From NCBI GenBank assembly GCA_040756415.1, contig JBFLYZ010000092.1, positions 1-10,051 of the forward strand: a stretch of 10,051 nt of DNA. The letters run 5' to 3'. The stretch is from JBFLYZ01 sp040756415. Lineage in GTDB: Bacteria > Bacteroidota > Bacteroidia > JADZBD01. The notes beneath the pieces are model-generated. The model made no database searches. It saw only the letters and a list, made by a program, of their open reading frames with translations, and had not been told where the DNA came from. How positions within the stretch are numbered: position 1 is the first letter of the stretch; every line of letters starts with the position of its first letter. The position numbers were made by a program, and so were the translations under genes. Below, one piece after another: positions 1-6,621 of this stretch.

Positions 1-1
1 A

Positions 2-34
2 TTTGTTAATTACACTTTCTGTATATTATCTTTG
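2..34 (+). promoter_or_regulatory. Bacteroidota-type promoter for the lipoprotein hydrolase gene
   Basis: TTTG at 2-5 (-33 element) and TATCTTTG at 27-34 (-7 element, consensus TAnnTTTG) are separated by 21 bases, the usual arrangement for the primary sigma factor of Bacteroidota. Transcription would start near 41, leaving a leader of about 20 bases before the ATG at 60. Both elements are seen directly; their activity is inferred. Confidence 0.7.
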
Positions 35-59
35 TGCCTGAAAATAAAGCCGGTAGAGC

Positions 60-935
60 ATGCCCGGGCATAACGCCATATACCTGTTCTTATCCCTCTT
101 ATTAACCGCCTGCGGACCTGTTGTTGATACCGCTCAACGGGTGCCTGGCCAGGATTCACTGCCTGAGATGGATTCCGGGCAGCGGCAAAAGCTATCCGAT
201 ACCACCTTCCTGGCCAACGGGCGCATGGTCAGCATACTGGCCAGCAAAAAGGAGCATAAGGGCACCATACTCTGCCTGCCGGGATGGAGCTATTCCCGCC
301 TGGATGTTTGCGAGAAATCCGCTTTTTGCGAAAAAGCCCTGGCTCAGGGCTATCACCTGGTATTGCCTGAAATGGAGAAAAGCATTTACGCATCGCAGCC
401 TTACCCTGAGACCAGGAAGGACTGGCTGGGTTTCCCGCAATTGCCGTTTATCACGGATACCCTTATTCCGCACCTGCAAAGGGAGCTGGGCCTGCTCCTG
501 TACGGCCAGAACAATTTCCTGTACGGCATTTCCACGGGCGGGCGCGGTGTGGCCCTGATCGCTGTTCATACCGATACGCTCTTCCGCGCAGGGGCAGCGC
601 TTTCGGGCGATTTCAACCAGTTGCTGGACTCGAGCGATAACCTGATGAAAGGCTGGTACGGAGAATACAAAAAATTCCCGGAGCGCTGGAAAACGGACAA
701 CCCTTCGATGACGCCCGGAAAAATAATGATCCCCCTATTCTTCGCTCACGGCATGGCCGATAAGGTAGTGCCGGACAAGCAAACCACCGCGTTTGAGAAG
801 CTGCTTAGGCAAACCAAAGCAAGCACAACGCCTGATCACGTGGCAATTATTAAACCGGATGCGGGACACGATTATGAATTCTGGGACAGCCAAACGCAGG
901 CCGTATTGAAATTTTTTGACGCGAACTGCCGGTGA
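60..935 (+). CDS. Lipoprotein alpha/beta-hydrolase (putative esterase/peptidase)
   Basis: A 291-aa exported lipoprotein. Residues 1-18 form a signal peptide ending in the lipobox LTAC, with Cys18 as the lipidation site. The rest has the order of an alpha/beta-hydrolase fold: a strand ILCLPGWSY near residues 70-80 that would supply the oxyanion hole, the nucleophile elbow GISTGG with Ser158, the acid in HGMADKVVP (Asp234), and the histidine in DAGHDYEFW (His270). The triad spacing fits dienelactone-hydrolase/esterase-D-like serine hydrolases or S9-like peptidases; the substrate cannot be told from sequence. No acidic export signal is evident just after Cys18, so the final membrane location is uncertain. 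The gene stands alone, with its own promoter upstream and a convergent TPR lipoprotein gene downstream. Confidence 0.85.
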   Translation: MPGHNAIYLFLSLLLTACGPVVDTAQRVPGQDSLPEMDSGQRQKLSDTTFLANGRMVSILASKKEHKGTILCLPGWSYSRLDVCEKSAFCEKALAQGYHLVLPEMEKSIYASQPYPETRKDWLGFPQLPFITDTLIPHLQRELGLLLYGQNNFLYGISTGGRGVALIAVHTDTLFRAGAALSGDFNQLLDSSDNLMKGWYGEYKKFPERWKTDNPSMTPGKIMIPLFFAHGMADKVVPDKQTTAFEKLLRQTKASTTPDHVAIIKPDAGHDYEFWDSQTQAVLKFFDANCR

Positions 936-943
936 TCTCGCCA

Positions 944-960
944 TGCCTTAAACCCAGGCA
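944..960. terminator. Weak hairpin between convergent genes
   Basis: TGCCT (944-948) and AGGCA (956-960) form a 5-bp stem with a 7-base loop in the 57-base gap between the two convergent genes. There is no T-run on either side, so this is at best a weak bidirectional terminator. Confidence 0.2.
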
Positions 961-992
961 GCATTCACACCATCTAAACCATCCCATTGCGC

Positions 993-2006
993 TCACTTCA
1001 TTTCCTTAAGCCGCTTTAATCCTTCCAGCGACAGCTTATGCTGGGGATCGAGAATAAGGGCCGTGTTATAATCAGCGGCCGCTGCCTTCTTATCCCCCAG
1101 CTTCTCGGAGCAGACCCCGCGCATGTACACCGCGTTGGCATACTCGGGATCGGCCTGGTAGGCGCGGTCGAAGTAGGGACGGGCGGCCTTATAGTTCTCT
1201 TTGAATACCATTTCAATATAACCCAGGTTATAGATCGCGAATGCGTGGTTGGGCTCCCTTTTGAGTATCTCGTTATACACCTCTATGGCCTGGTCGAGCT
1301 GCCCGGTGTTCTGGTAGAACATACCTACGTGATAATAAACCTCGGTGCTGTTGGGCCTGATTTTTAAGGCGCTGTTATAGTACTCTATTGCCAGCGGGTC
1401 CTTTATGCTGGCATAGATCTCACCCAGTTGCAGCAGCGCGTCATAGTGCTGCGGGTTCAGCTCCACGGCCCGCTGGAAATTGTTCACCGCCTGGGCCGTA
1501 TCGCCCGGCACGCCCCTTTCCTTGAGCGTCATGCCCTTCTGGAAATAGGCGCTGGGGTTATCCTCGTTCACCTTGATGCATTTATTGAGGTAAACGATGG
1601 CTGAGTCGTAGTTCTTTACGAGATAATACAGTTCGCCCAGCTTGAGCAGGGCCTCGCTGTTCTTCTGGTCTTTTGAAATGGCCCGCAGCAGCAGGTCGCG
1701 GGTATTGCGGGTCCTGTTGGCGGCAAAATAAAAATCGGAAAGCGTAAGGATGTACTCCACGTTATCCGGCTCCAGTTGCACGGCCTTGTCCATGTCGCCA
1801 ATGGCCGCGTTCTTGTTCTTCTCCTTTTCAAAATAGTATTTGGCCCGCTCCACGTAATGAGCGGCATTGTTGGGATCGTCAATGATCTTCTGGTTGAGCT
1901 CCCTCAGCTCCCTGGGCGTGCTCTCATCCCCTGGCGACTGGCTCGGGCCGCAGGAGCAGAGAAAAAGGGACAGTGCCAGGAAAAACGAAATTCTGCCTAA
2001 ACGCAT
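993..2006 (-). CDS. Tetratricopeptide-repeat lipoprotein
   Basis: A 337-aa lipoprotein made almost wholly of TPRs. The signal peptide (residues 1-18) ends in a lipobox read as L-C-S-C with Cys19 as the lipid-bearing residue. After a short Ser/Pro/Glu-rich linker come about eight consecutive 34-residue TPR units from about residue 45 to 320, with the typical A..Y......A......A....P pattern (for example LGELYYLVKNYDSAIVYL). Known TPR lipoproteins such as NlpI and PilF are periplasmic scaffolds; the partner here is unknown. The ATG at 2006 is chosen because the reading frame can extend upstream only to a TTG at 2015, and the ATG gives a compact Arg-containing N-terminus. The gene is divergent from the acetylation cassette, which hints at shared regulation but does not prove it. 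Confidence 0.87.
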   Translation of the reverse strand: MRLGRISFFLALSLFLCSCGPSQSPGDESTPRELRELNQKIIDDPNNAAHYVERAKYYFEKEKNKNAAIGDMDKAVQLEPDNVEYILTLSDFYFAANRTRNTRDLLLRAISKDQKNSEALLKLGELYYLVKNYDSAIVYLNKCIKVNEDNPSAYFQKGMTLKERGVPGDTAQAVNNFQRAVELNPQHYDALLQLGEIYASIKDPLAIEYYNSALKIRPNSTEVYYHVGMFYQNTGQLDQAIEVYNEILKREPNHAFAIYNLGYIEMVFKENYKAARPYFDRAYQADPEYANAVYMRGVCSEKLGDKKAAAADYNTALILDPQHKLSLEGLKRLKEMK

Positions 2007-2036
2007 ATGCTGCAATTACATGAGGGGGACGTATGG

Positions 2037-2044
2037 CAAAGATA
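2037..2044 (-). promoter_or_regulatory. -7 box for the TPR lipoprotein gene
   Basis: On the minus strand this reads TATCTTTG, an exact TAnnTTTG -7 element identical to the one before the first gene. Transcription would begin near 2030, about 24 bases before the ATG at 2006. No clear TTTG is seen 19-21 bases upstream, so only the -7 half is well supported. Confidence 0.5.
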
Positions 2045-2062
2045 GGATTTCCTTATTCACCG

Positions 2063-2095
2063 TATGCAGTAGAGCCGTTCTTTTAGCTATGTTTG
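2063..2095 (+). promoter_or_regulatory. Promoter for the O-acetylation cassette
   Basis: TATGTTTG at 2088-2095 matches the TAnnTTTG -7 element, and TATG at 2063-2066 is a 3-of-4 match to the -33 TTTG at the same 21-base spacing seen before the first gene. The predicted start near 2102 gives a leader of about 30 bases to the ATG at 2133. The box lies 43 bases from the minus-strand -7 box, so two polymerases could interfere with each other or share one regulator. Confidence 0.6.
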
Positions 2096-2132
2096 TACCT
2101 CAGAATCATTTATTGCTGAGACCGACCGGAAC

Positions 2133-3542
2133 ATGGTATTTGCAAGCCTGTTTTTTCTTTTCGTTTTTCTTCCGCTGAACCTGATCCTCTACTATTCCAG
2201 CAAGAACCCCGTCTACCGCAACGCCCTGCTCACCCTTTTCTCCCTCTGGTTCTACGCCTGGGGCGAGCCGGTATGGATCGTGCTGCTGCTTTTTTCGGCC
2301 GTGGTGGACTGGGGCAACGGCATTTTTATTGAGAAATACCGCGGTACGCAGTGGGCCAGGCTGGGGCTGGTCTCGTCCGCCATCGTCAACCTGGGCCTGC
2401 TGGTCATATTCAAGTACAGCGCTTTCATTTACGAGAACCTCAACGCCCTCTTCGGCCTCAACCTGGAGGTCCCGCACTTCGCGCTGCCCATCGGCATATC
2501 CTTTTATTCCTTCCAAACCCTGTCGTACGTGATCGATGTGTACCGCGGAGAAGTAAAGGCGCAGCGCAGCTACGGCAAGTTCCTCCTCTTCGTAAGCCTG
2601 TATCATCAACTGGTAGCCGGCCCCATCGTTCGCTACGCGCACATCGCCCACGAGATCGATAACCGGAAGTTCGATATCAGGGATATCAGCGAAGGTATCA
2701 GCCGCTTTTGCTTCGGGCTGTTCAAGAAGATATGCATAGCCAACGTGGCGGGCGAGCTGGTGGCCAAATACCTCGATGGGGATATGGGCAGCCTCTCGGT
2801 GATGGGCGGCTGGTTCGGCATCATCATGTTCACCCTGCAGATCTATTTCGATTTTTCAGGTTATTCCGATATGGCCATAGGACTGGGAAAGATGTTCGGC
2901 TTTCATTACCATGAAAATTTCAACTACCCTTATACCGCCCGCTCGGCAACCGACTTCTGGCGCAGGTGGCATATCTCGCTGGGCAGCTTTTTCCGCGACT
3001 ACCTGTACATACCCCTTGGGGGCAACCGCAGCAACATGTACCGCAACCTGTTCATCGTCTGGTTCCTCACGGGGCTCTGGCACGGGGCGAGCTGGAACTT
3101 CATCTTCTGGGGGCTTTATTTCGGCATACTGATCGCGCTCGAGCGCATGTTCCTGCAAAAGGTGCTGGATGCCCTGCCCCGTGTCGTTTCGCACCTTTAC
3201 CTGCTCTCAGCGGCCGTGCTGGGCTGGGCCCTTTTCTACTTCACCGACCTGGGCCGGCTGGGAGAGTTCCTGTCTATCATCTTCGGGGCCAGCGGTCATG
3301 CCTACTGGGACCTGGCCACCGTGATCGTGCTCAAAGAGCATGTTTTCTGGCTCATCTTCTCCGTCATCATCTGCATGCCCGTTTACCATGTGGTCATGAA
3401 CTGGATCAGGAAAAGGATGACGGAGGATAGCGCGGTATATTACAGGTACGCTTTCATGAGCGTTGATTTCGTCATACTTTTCATGACCACGGCCATGCTG
3501 GTGGGCAGGAGCTATAACCCATTCTTATATTACAGGTTCTGA
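2133..3542 (+). CDS. MBOAT-family O-acyltransferase (AlgI/PatA-like)
   Basis: A 469-aa multi-pass inner-membrane protein of the membrane-bound O-acyltransferase family. It should take acetyl groups from a cytoplasmic donor and pass them through the membrane to periplasmic partners that acetylate a glycan. Family hallmarks are clear: an N-terminal hydrophobic run, ALPIGISFYSFQTLSYVIDVYRG (about residues 117-139), the central IYFDFSGYSDMAIGLGKMFG stretch, FWRRWHISLGSFFRDYLYIPLGG with His280, and LTGLWHGASWNFIFWG with the catalytic His317. The length matches AlgI and PatA. The protein is complete and ends YYRF. Its TGA stop overlaps the next gene's ATG by one base, so the two are almost certainly translationally coupled. 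MBOAT plus DHHW partner recurs in alginate, cellulose and peptidoglycan O-acetylation; the glycan here is not determined by this gene. Confidence 0.93.
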   Translation: MVFASLFFLFVFLPLNLILYYSSKNPVYRNALLTLFSLWFYAWGEPVWIVLLLFSAVVDWGNGIFIEKYRGTQWARLGLVSSAIVNLGLLVIFKYSAFIYENLNALFGLNLEVPHFALPIGISFYSFQTLSYVIDVYRGEVKAQRSYGKFLLFVSLYHQLVAGPIVRYAHIAHEIDNRKFDIRDISEGISRFCFGLFKKICIANVAGELVAKYLDGDMGSLSVMGGWFGIIMFTLQIYFDFSGYSDMAIGLGKMFGFHYHENFNYPYTARSATDFWRRWHISLGSFFRDYLYIPLGGNRSNMYRNLFIVWFLTGLWHGASWNFIFWGLYFGILIALERMFLQKVLDALPRVVSHLYLLSAAVLGWALFYFTDLGRLGEFLSIIFGASGHAYWDLATVIVLKEHVFWLIFSVIICMPVYHVVMNWIRKRMTEDSAVYYRYAFMSVDFVILFMTTAMLVGRSYNPFLYYRF

Positions 3543-4924
3543 TGATGGAAACAGCGGCTCCCGTAAAGAAAAAGACCGACCGGCAGATCGTAACCGCCTC
3601 GTATGTCCATTTGTGCCTGATGGTAAGCGCGCTCTCCGTGATGGGCATACTCTTTTTCCTGATGCCGAAACATAAAGTGTCCGTATACGAGAACCGCAAC
3701 CTGGCCCGGTTCCCGCAGTTCAGCACGCATGCCCTCATGGAGGGCATCTTCCTCGACAGCGTGGACCTGTTCTATGCCGACAATTTTCCTTTCCGCGACC
3801 GTTTCGTGGCCTTCTCTTCATGGCTGAGCAAGAGAAGAGGGTTACGATCAGAAGAAGTGGGGTTCTACATCGCGCCCAAAAAGGCGATGACGCAGGATAC
3901 GGCCCTTATCGCCAAATCCGATTCCATCGCTCCGGGCGATACCGCGCTGACCAGGAACAATGGCGGAGAGGAGATGAACACCAACCTGCTTATCTATAAA
4001 GGCATGGCGCTCGACCTCTTTGGCGGAAGCCTGGCCATGGAAAAGGCTTACGCGGCCGCGATAAACAATTATGCCGATGTGCTGAAAGGAAAGAACGTTT
4101 ACAGCATCATCGTGCCTACCCACTCTGAATTTGCCATGCCCCCCGAATACAAAAAAATGACCGGCCGCCAGAAGACCTGCATTGACAATGTCAATACCTG
4201 CCTTGCCGGTAACATTAAGAAAGTGGATGCCTATGCCGAGCTGGAGGCGCATAAGGATGAATACATTTATTTCAACACCGATCATCACTGGACGGCCCTG
4301 GGAGCCTATTACGCGTACAAGGCCTTCTGCGCCTCGGCCGGCTTTACGCCCATCGACCTGCAGAGCAACCTCAGATACACGGGTAAAAAATTCCTGGGCT
4401 CGCAATACCATCTCACGCTGGACGACCGCCTCAAAGCCAACCCCGATTCTTTTTATTACGTAAGCATTCCCATGAAGTTCAAGGCGGAAAAATACCTGGC
4501 CAAAAGCCCGGACAAGCCCAGCCCCGCCTTCCTGGTTGCGCCCGGGTATGCCAATTACGGCTCTTTCCTGGGCGGTGACTTCCCGCTCATGAAAGTGCAG
4601 ACCGAGCTGAAGAACGGCCGCAAGGCCGTGCTGGTCAAGAATTCCTTCGGCAACGCCTTCGCTCCCTACCTGGCCAGCCATTACGAGGAAGTGTACATCA
4701 TCGATTACCGCTATTACAAGGGCGGGCTGGTGAACCTGGTCAAGGAAAAAGGAATTACCGATGTGATCTTCGTGCAATGTACCTTCTTCGTGGAAACGGC
4801 CTGGCACCTGCATAAGATACAGGGGCTGATGTACAAGGCCAATGTACCTATCGAGCTGCCTGTGGACTCCGTACCGGCCAGCGATTCGCTCAAGCCCAAG
4901 GAAATAACAAGCGACTCTTTATAA
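3542..4924 (+). CDS. DHHW/AlgJ-AlgX-like SGNH-type acetyl-transfer protein
   Basis: A 460-aa membrane-anchored periplasmic protein and the expected partner of the upstream MBOAT. A lysine-containing cytoplasmic start is followed by one transmembrane helix (about residues 18-41), then ENRNLARFPQF (50-60) and DNFPFRDRF (80-88), both typical of the DHHW family. Candidate catalytic residues, aligned by motif with AlgJ/AlgX, are Asp247 and His249 in FNTDHHWTALGA and Ser368 in VKNSFGNAF. The tail is Pro/Ser/Asp-rich and ends in a repeated DSL motif that also occurs in the linker of the next protein. Two ATG codons stand side by side at 3542 and 3545; the first overlaps the MBOAT stop (TGATG). By family knowledge it would take the acetyl group from the MBOAT and transfer it to a periplasmic or surface glycan. 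Confidence 0.88.
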   Translation: MMETAAPVKKKTDRQIVTASYVHLCLMVSALSVMGILFFLMPKHKVSVYENRNLARFPQFSTHALMEGIFLDSVDLFYADNFPFRDRFVAFSSWLSKRRGLRSEEVGFYIAPKKAMTQDTALIAKSDSIAPGDTALTRNNGGEEMNTNLLIYKGMALDLFGGSLAMEKAYAAAINNYADVLKGKNVYSIIVPTHSEFAMPPEYKKMTGRQKTCIDNVNTCLAGNIKKVDAYAELEAHKDEYIYFNTDHHWTALGAYYAYKAFCASAGFTPIDLQSNLRYTGKKFLGSQYHLTLDDRLKANPDSFYYVSIPMKFKAEKYLAKSPDKPSPAFLVAPGYANYGSFLGGDFPLMKVQTELKNGRKAVLVKNSFGNAFAPYLASHYEEVYIIDYRYYKGGLVNLVKEKGITDVIFVQCTFFVETAWHLHKIQGLMYKANVPIELPVDSVPASDSLKPKEITSDSL

Positions 4925-4962
4925 CTTCTCACCGGCCTGCACGTATGCACAGTTTTTGCGGG

Positions 4963-4970
4963 TAATTTTA
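4963..4970 (+). promoter_or_regulatory. Possible internal -7 box before the SGNH-LysM gene
   Basis: TAATTTTA differs from TAnnTTTG only at the last base and lies 5 bases before the ATG at 4976. If used, it would give an almost leaderless transcript. No -33 element is visible, so read-through from the upstream genes (51-base gap, no terminator seen) is at least as likely. Confidence 0.25.
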
Positions 4971-4975
4971 ACGCA

Positions 4976-6556
4976 ATGCTGCACCGGCTTCTTTTTCTCA
5001 TCCGCAGGTATATCGGCAGGACCTTTTTCCTGGTCTGTGTCTTTCTTGCCGGCTTCGCCACCTTTAGCGGGAGCCGGGTAGAGGCCGGCCACCGCGTGGC
5101 AAAGCCAGCGGGCGGGCCGGGTATTCCCAGGCAGGCGGATACCGCTTACTTTCCTTTCATCAATTATAACCTGAACTATATCCAGTTCTTCGAGCGCGGC
5201 TCCATCGAGAACTTCTTAACCAAATGGAAGCAGGCCGGTGTGAGGAAGCTGAGCATCGTGCATTTTGGCGATTCGCACGTGCAGTCTGACGCCTTCCCGG
5301 GCGAAGTGCGTAATATACTGCAGCCGCACCTGGGTTACGGGGGCCGCGGCATGGTCTTCCCCTACTCGGCCGCCAGCTCGTATTCATCCATCTATTACAA
5401 ACCCACGCATTTTGGCAAATGGGAGTTCAGCAAGGCCTACCAGCCCACCATCACGCTGCCCCTGGGCGTATCGGGCATGACCATCAGGACCTACGATTCA
5501 ACGGCCCACTTCAGCATCACCTTCAACGAGAAGCAGCCCGATGATTACCTTACCCTGAAGATATTCTGCAGGCGCGACAGCTCCTGCTACGATTTCATCC
5601 TGCGCACGGGCGGAGATCCCATACGCATCAATACCGACTCGGCCGTGTATAAGGACAAGCCGTATATCGAAGTGCTTCTGCCTGTTTTGAACAACAGCAT
5701 CACCCTGCAACTGGTGGAGAGCGATACAGCGCAGAAACAATTCGAGTTCTATGGCATGAGCCTGGAGAGCACCGCCAATAAAGGCCTCATCGTGCATTCG
5801 GTAGGCGTGGGCGCTGCGCAGTACCGTGCCATCCTTCGGCAGGAGCTGGTGGAACAGCAATTGCCCGCGCTCAACCCCGACCTGGTGATCATCGACTACG
5901 GCACGAATGACCATTTGTATAAGGATATGATCCCTCCCGGCCTGGAGGATACCATACGCAAGGTCATACAGAAAGTGCGCAAGGCCGCGCCCAATGCCGA
6001 TATCCTGCTCACTTCCACCATGGATATGTTCTATAAAAAGAAAGGCACCAAGTACACTTACAAGAACATACGCTCGGGCATGGATTTCTCCGACCTGGTG
6101 CGCAAGATAGCGCGCGAGGAGAAATGCGCTTTCTGGGACTGGTACTGGGTATCGGGCGGCAGGGGTATGATGCTGTACTTCCGCGACAATAACCTGGGAC
6201 AGCCTGACATGATACACCTTACGGTGAAAGGCTATAAGCTCAAGGGCAAGCTGCTTTGCGATGCCTTGTCGGGCACCCTCGATATGCTGGATAAGAACCC
6301 CTTCCTCGACTCCCTGGTGTTCAGCGTGGATTCGCTGAAAATAAAGCAGAGCGGTGAGGACAGCCTGAAGAAAGACACCTACAGCGCCCCGAACAACCAG
6401 AAGGTATATTACCACCAGATCAAAAGCGGGGAAAGCCTGAGCGTGATCGCGAAGAAATACGGTGTCACGGTCAGCCAGATCATGGCCTGGAACGGGCTGA
6501 AGAACTCCAAGATCAAGGCTGGGAATACGCTGATCATTTACGCGAAGAAAAAATAG
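4976..6556 (+). CDS. Secreted SGNH/GDSL hydrolase with C-terminal LysM domain
   Basis: A 526-aa exported protein. An Arg-rich N-terminus precedes a hydrophobic segment (about 16-30) with a possible signal cleavage after VEA at residue 37. The SGNH blocks are present: block I IVHFGDSHVQSD (nucleophile Ser100, GDSH rather than GDSL), a glycine block near VGVGAAQY, block III YGTNDH (Asn311), and block V DMIHLT with Asp411 and His414. Between blocks I and II lies an extra region of about 120 residues (roughly 145-265) rich in predicted beta strands; Ape1-type peptidoglycan O-acetylesterases carry a carbohydrate-binding insertion at a comparable place. A DSL-rich linker (about 430-475) leads to a LysM domain (about 478-523, IKSGESLSVIAKKYGV...AGNTLII) that should bind GlcNAc-containing glycan. 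It is probably an O-acetylesterase or acetyltransferase of the MBOAT cassette; esterase versus transferase cannot be decided from sequence. Confidence 0.88.
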   Translation: MLHRLLFLIRRYIGRTFFLVCVFLAGFATFSGSRVEAGHRVAKPAGGPGIPRQADTAYFPFINYNLNYIQFFERGSIENFLTKWKQAGVRKLSIVHFGDSHVQSDAFPGEVRNILQPHLGYGGRGMVFPYSAASSYSSIYYKPTHFGKWEFSKAYQPTITLPLGVSGMTIRTYDSTAHFSITFNEKQPDDYLTLKIFCRRDSSCYDFILRTGGDPIRINTDSAVYKDKPYIEVLLPVLNNSITLQLVESDTAQKQFEFYGMSLESTANKGLIVHSVGVGAAQYRAILRQELVEQQLPALNPDLVIIDYGTNDHLYKDMIPPGLEDTIRKVIQKVRKAAPNADILLTSTMDMFYKKKGTKYTYKNIRSGMDFSDLVRKIAREEKCAFWDWYWVSGGRGMMLYFRDNNLGQPDMIHLTVKGYKLKGKLLCDALSGTLDMLDKNPFLDSLVFSVDSLKIKQSGEDSLKKDTYSAPNNQKVYYHQIKSGESLSVIAKKYGVTVSQIMAWNGLKNSKIKAGNTLIIYAKKK

Positions 6557-6559
6557 CTC

Positions 6560-6610
6560 CCCGCCCGAAGGCCGGGATACGCCTCTGGCGTGGCGAATGT
6601 TTTATTTTCT
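6560..6610 (+). terminator. Tandem hairpins followed by a T-rich run
   Basis: The first hairpin (6560-6576) pairs CCCGCCC with GGCCGGG around a GAA loop with one mismatch. The second (6579-6591) is ACGCC-TCT-GGCGT, a perfect 5-bp stem. A T-rich stretch follows (about 6599-6610). This fits an intrinsic terminator at the end of the acetylation cassette. The three-base loops and the CCGAAGG and CGCCnnnGGCG cores resemble the palindrome cluster at 8726-8820, so it may instead be a degenerate member of that repeat family. Confidence 0.45.
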
Positions 6611-6621
6611 ATATTGTGTGC

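Noticed and set aside
2004..2015. TTG at 2015 as start of the TPR lipoprotein
   Set aside because: The ATG at 2006 is three codons downstream, gives a standard lipoprotein signal and suits the promoter spacing better.
3848..4813. Long open frame antisense to the DHHW gene (321 codons)
   Set aside because: It lies entirely opposite a gene with clear family motifs; its translation is low-complexity Gly/Val/His-rich with no recognisable domain, as expected from GC-rich codon mirroring.
5498..6415. Long open frame antisense to the SGNH-LysM gene (305 codons)
   Set aside because: The sense strand carries conserved SGNH blocks throughout; the antisense product shows no motif, signal peptide or promoter.
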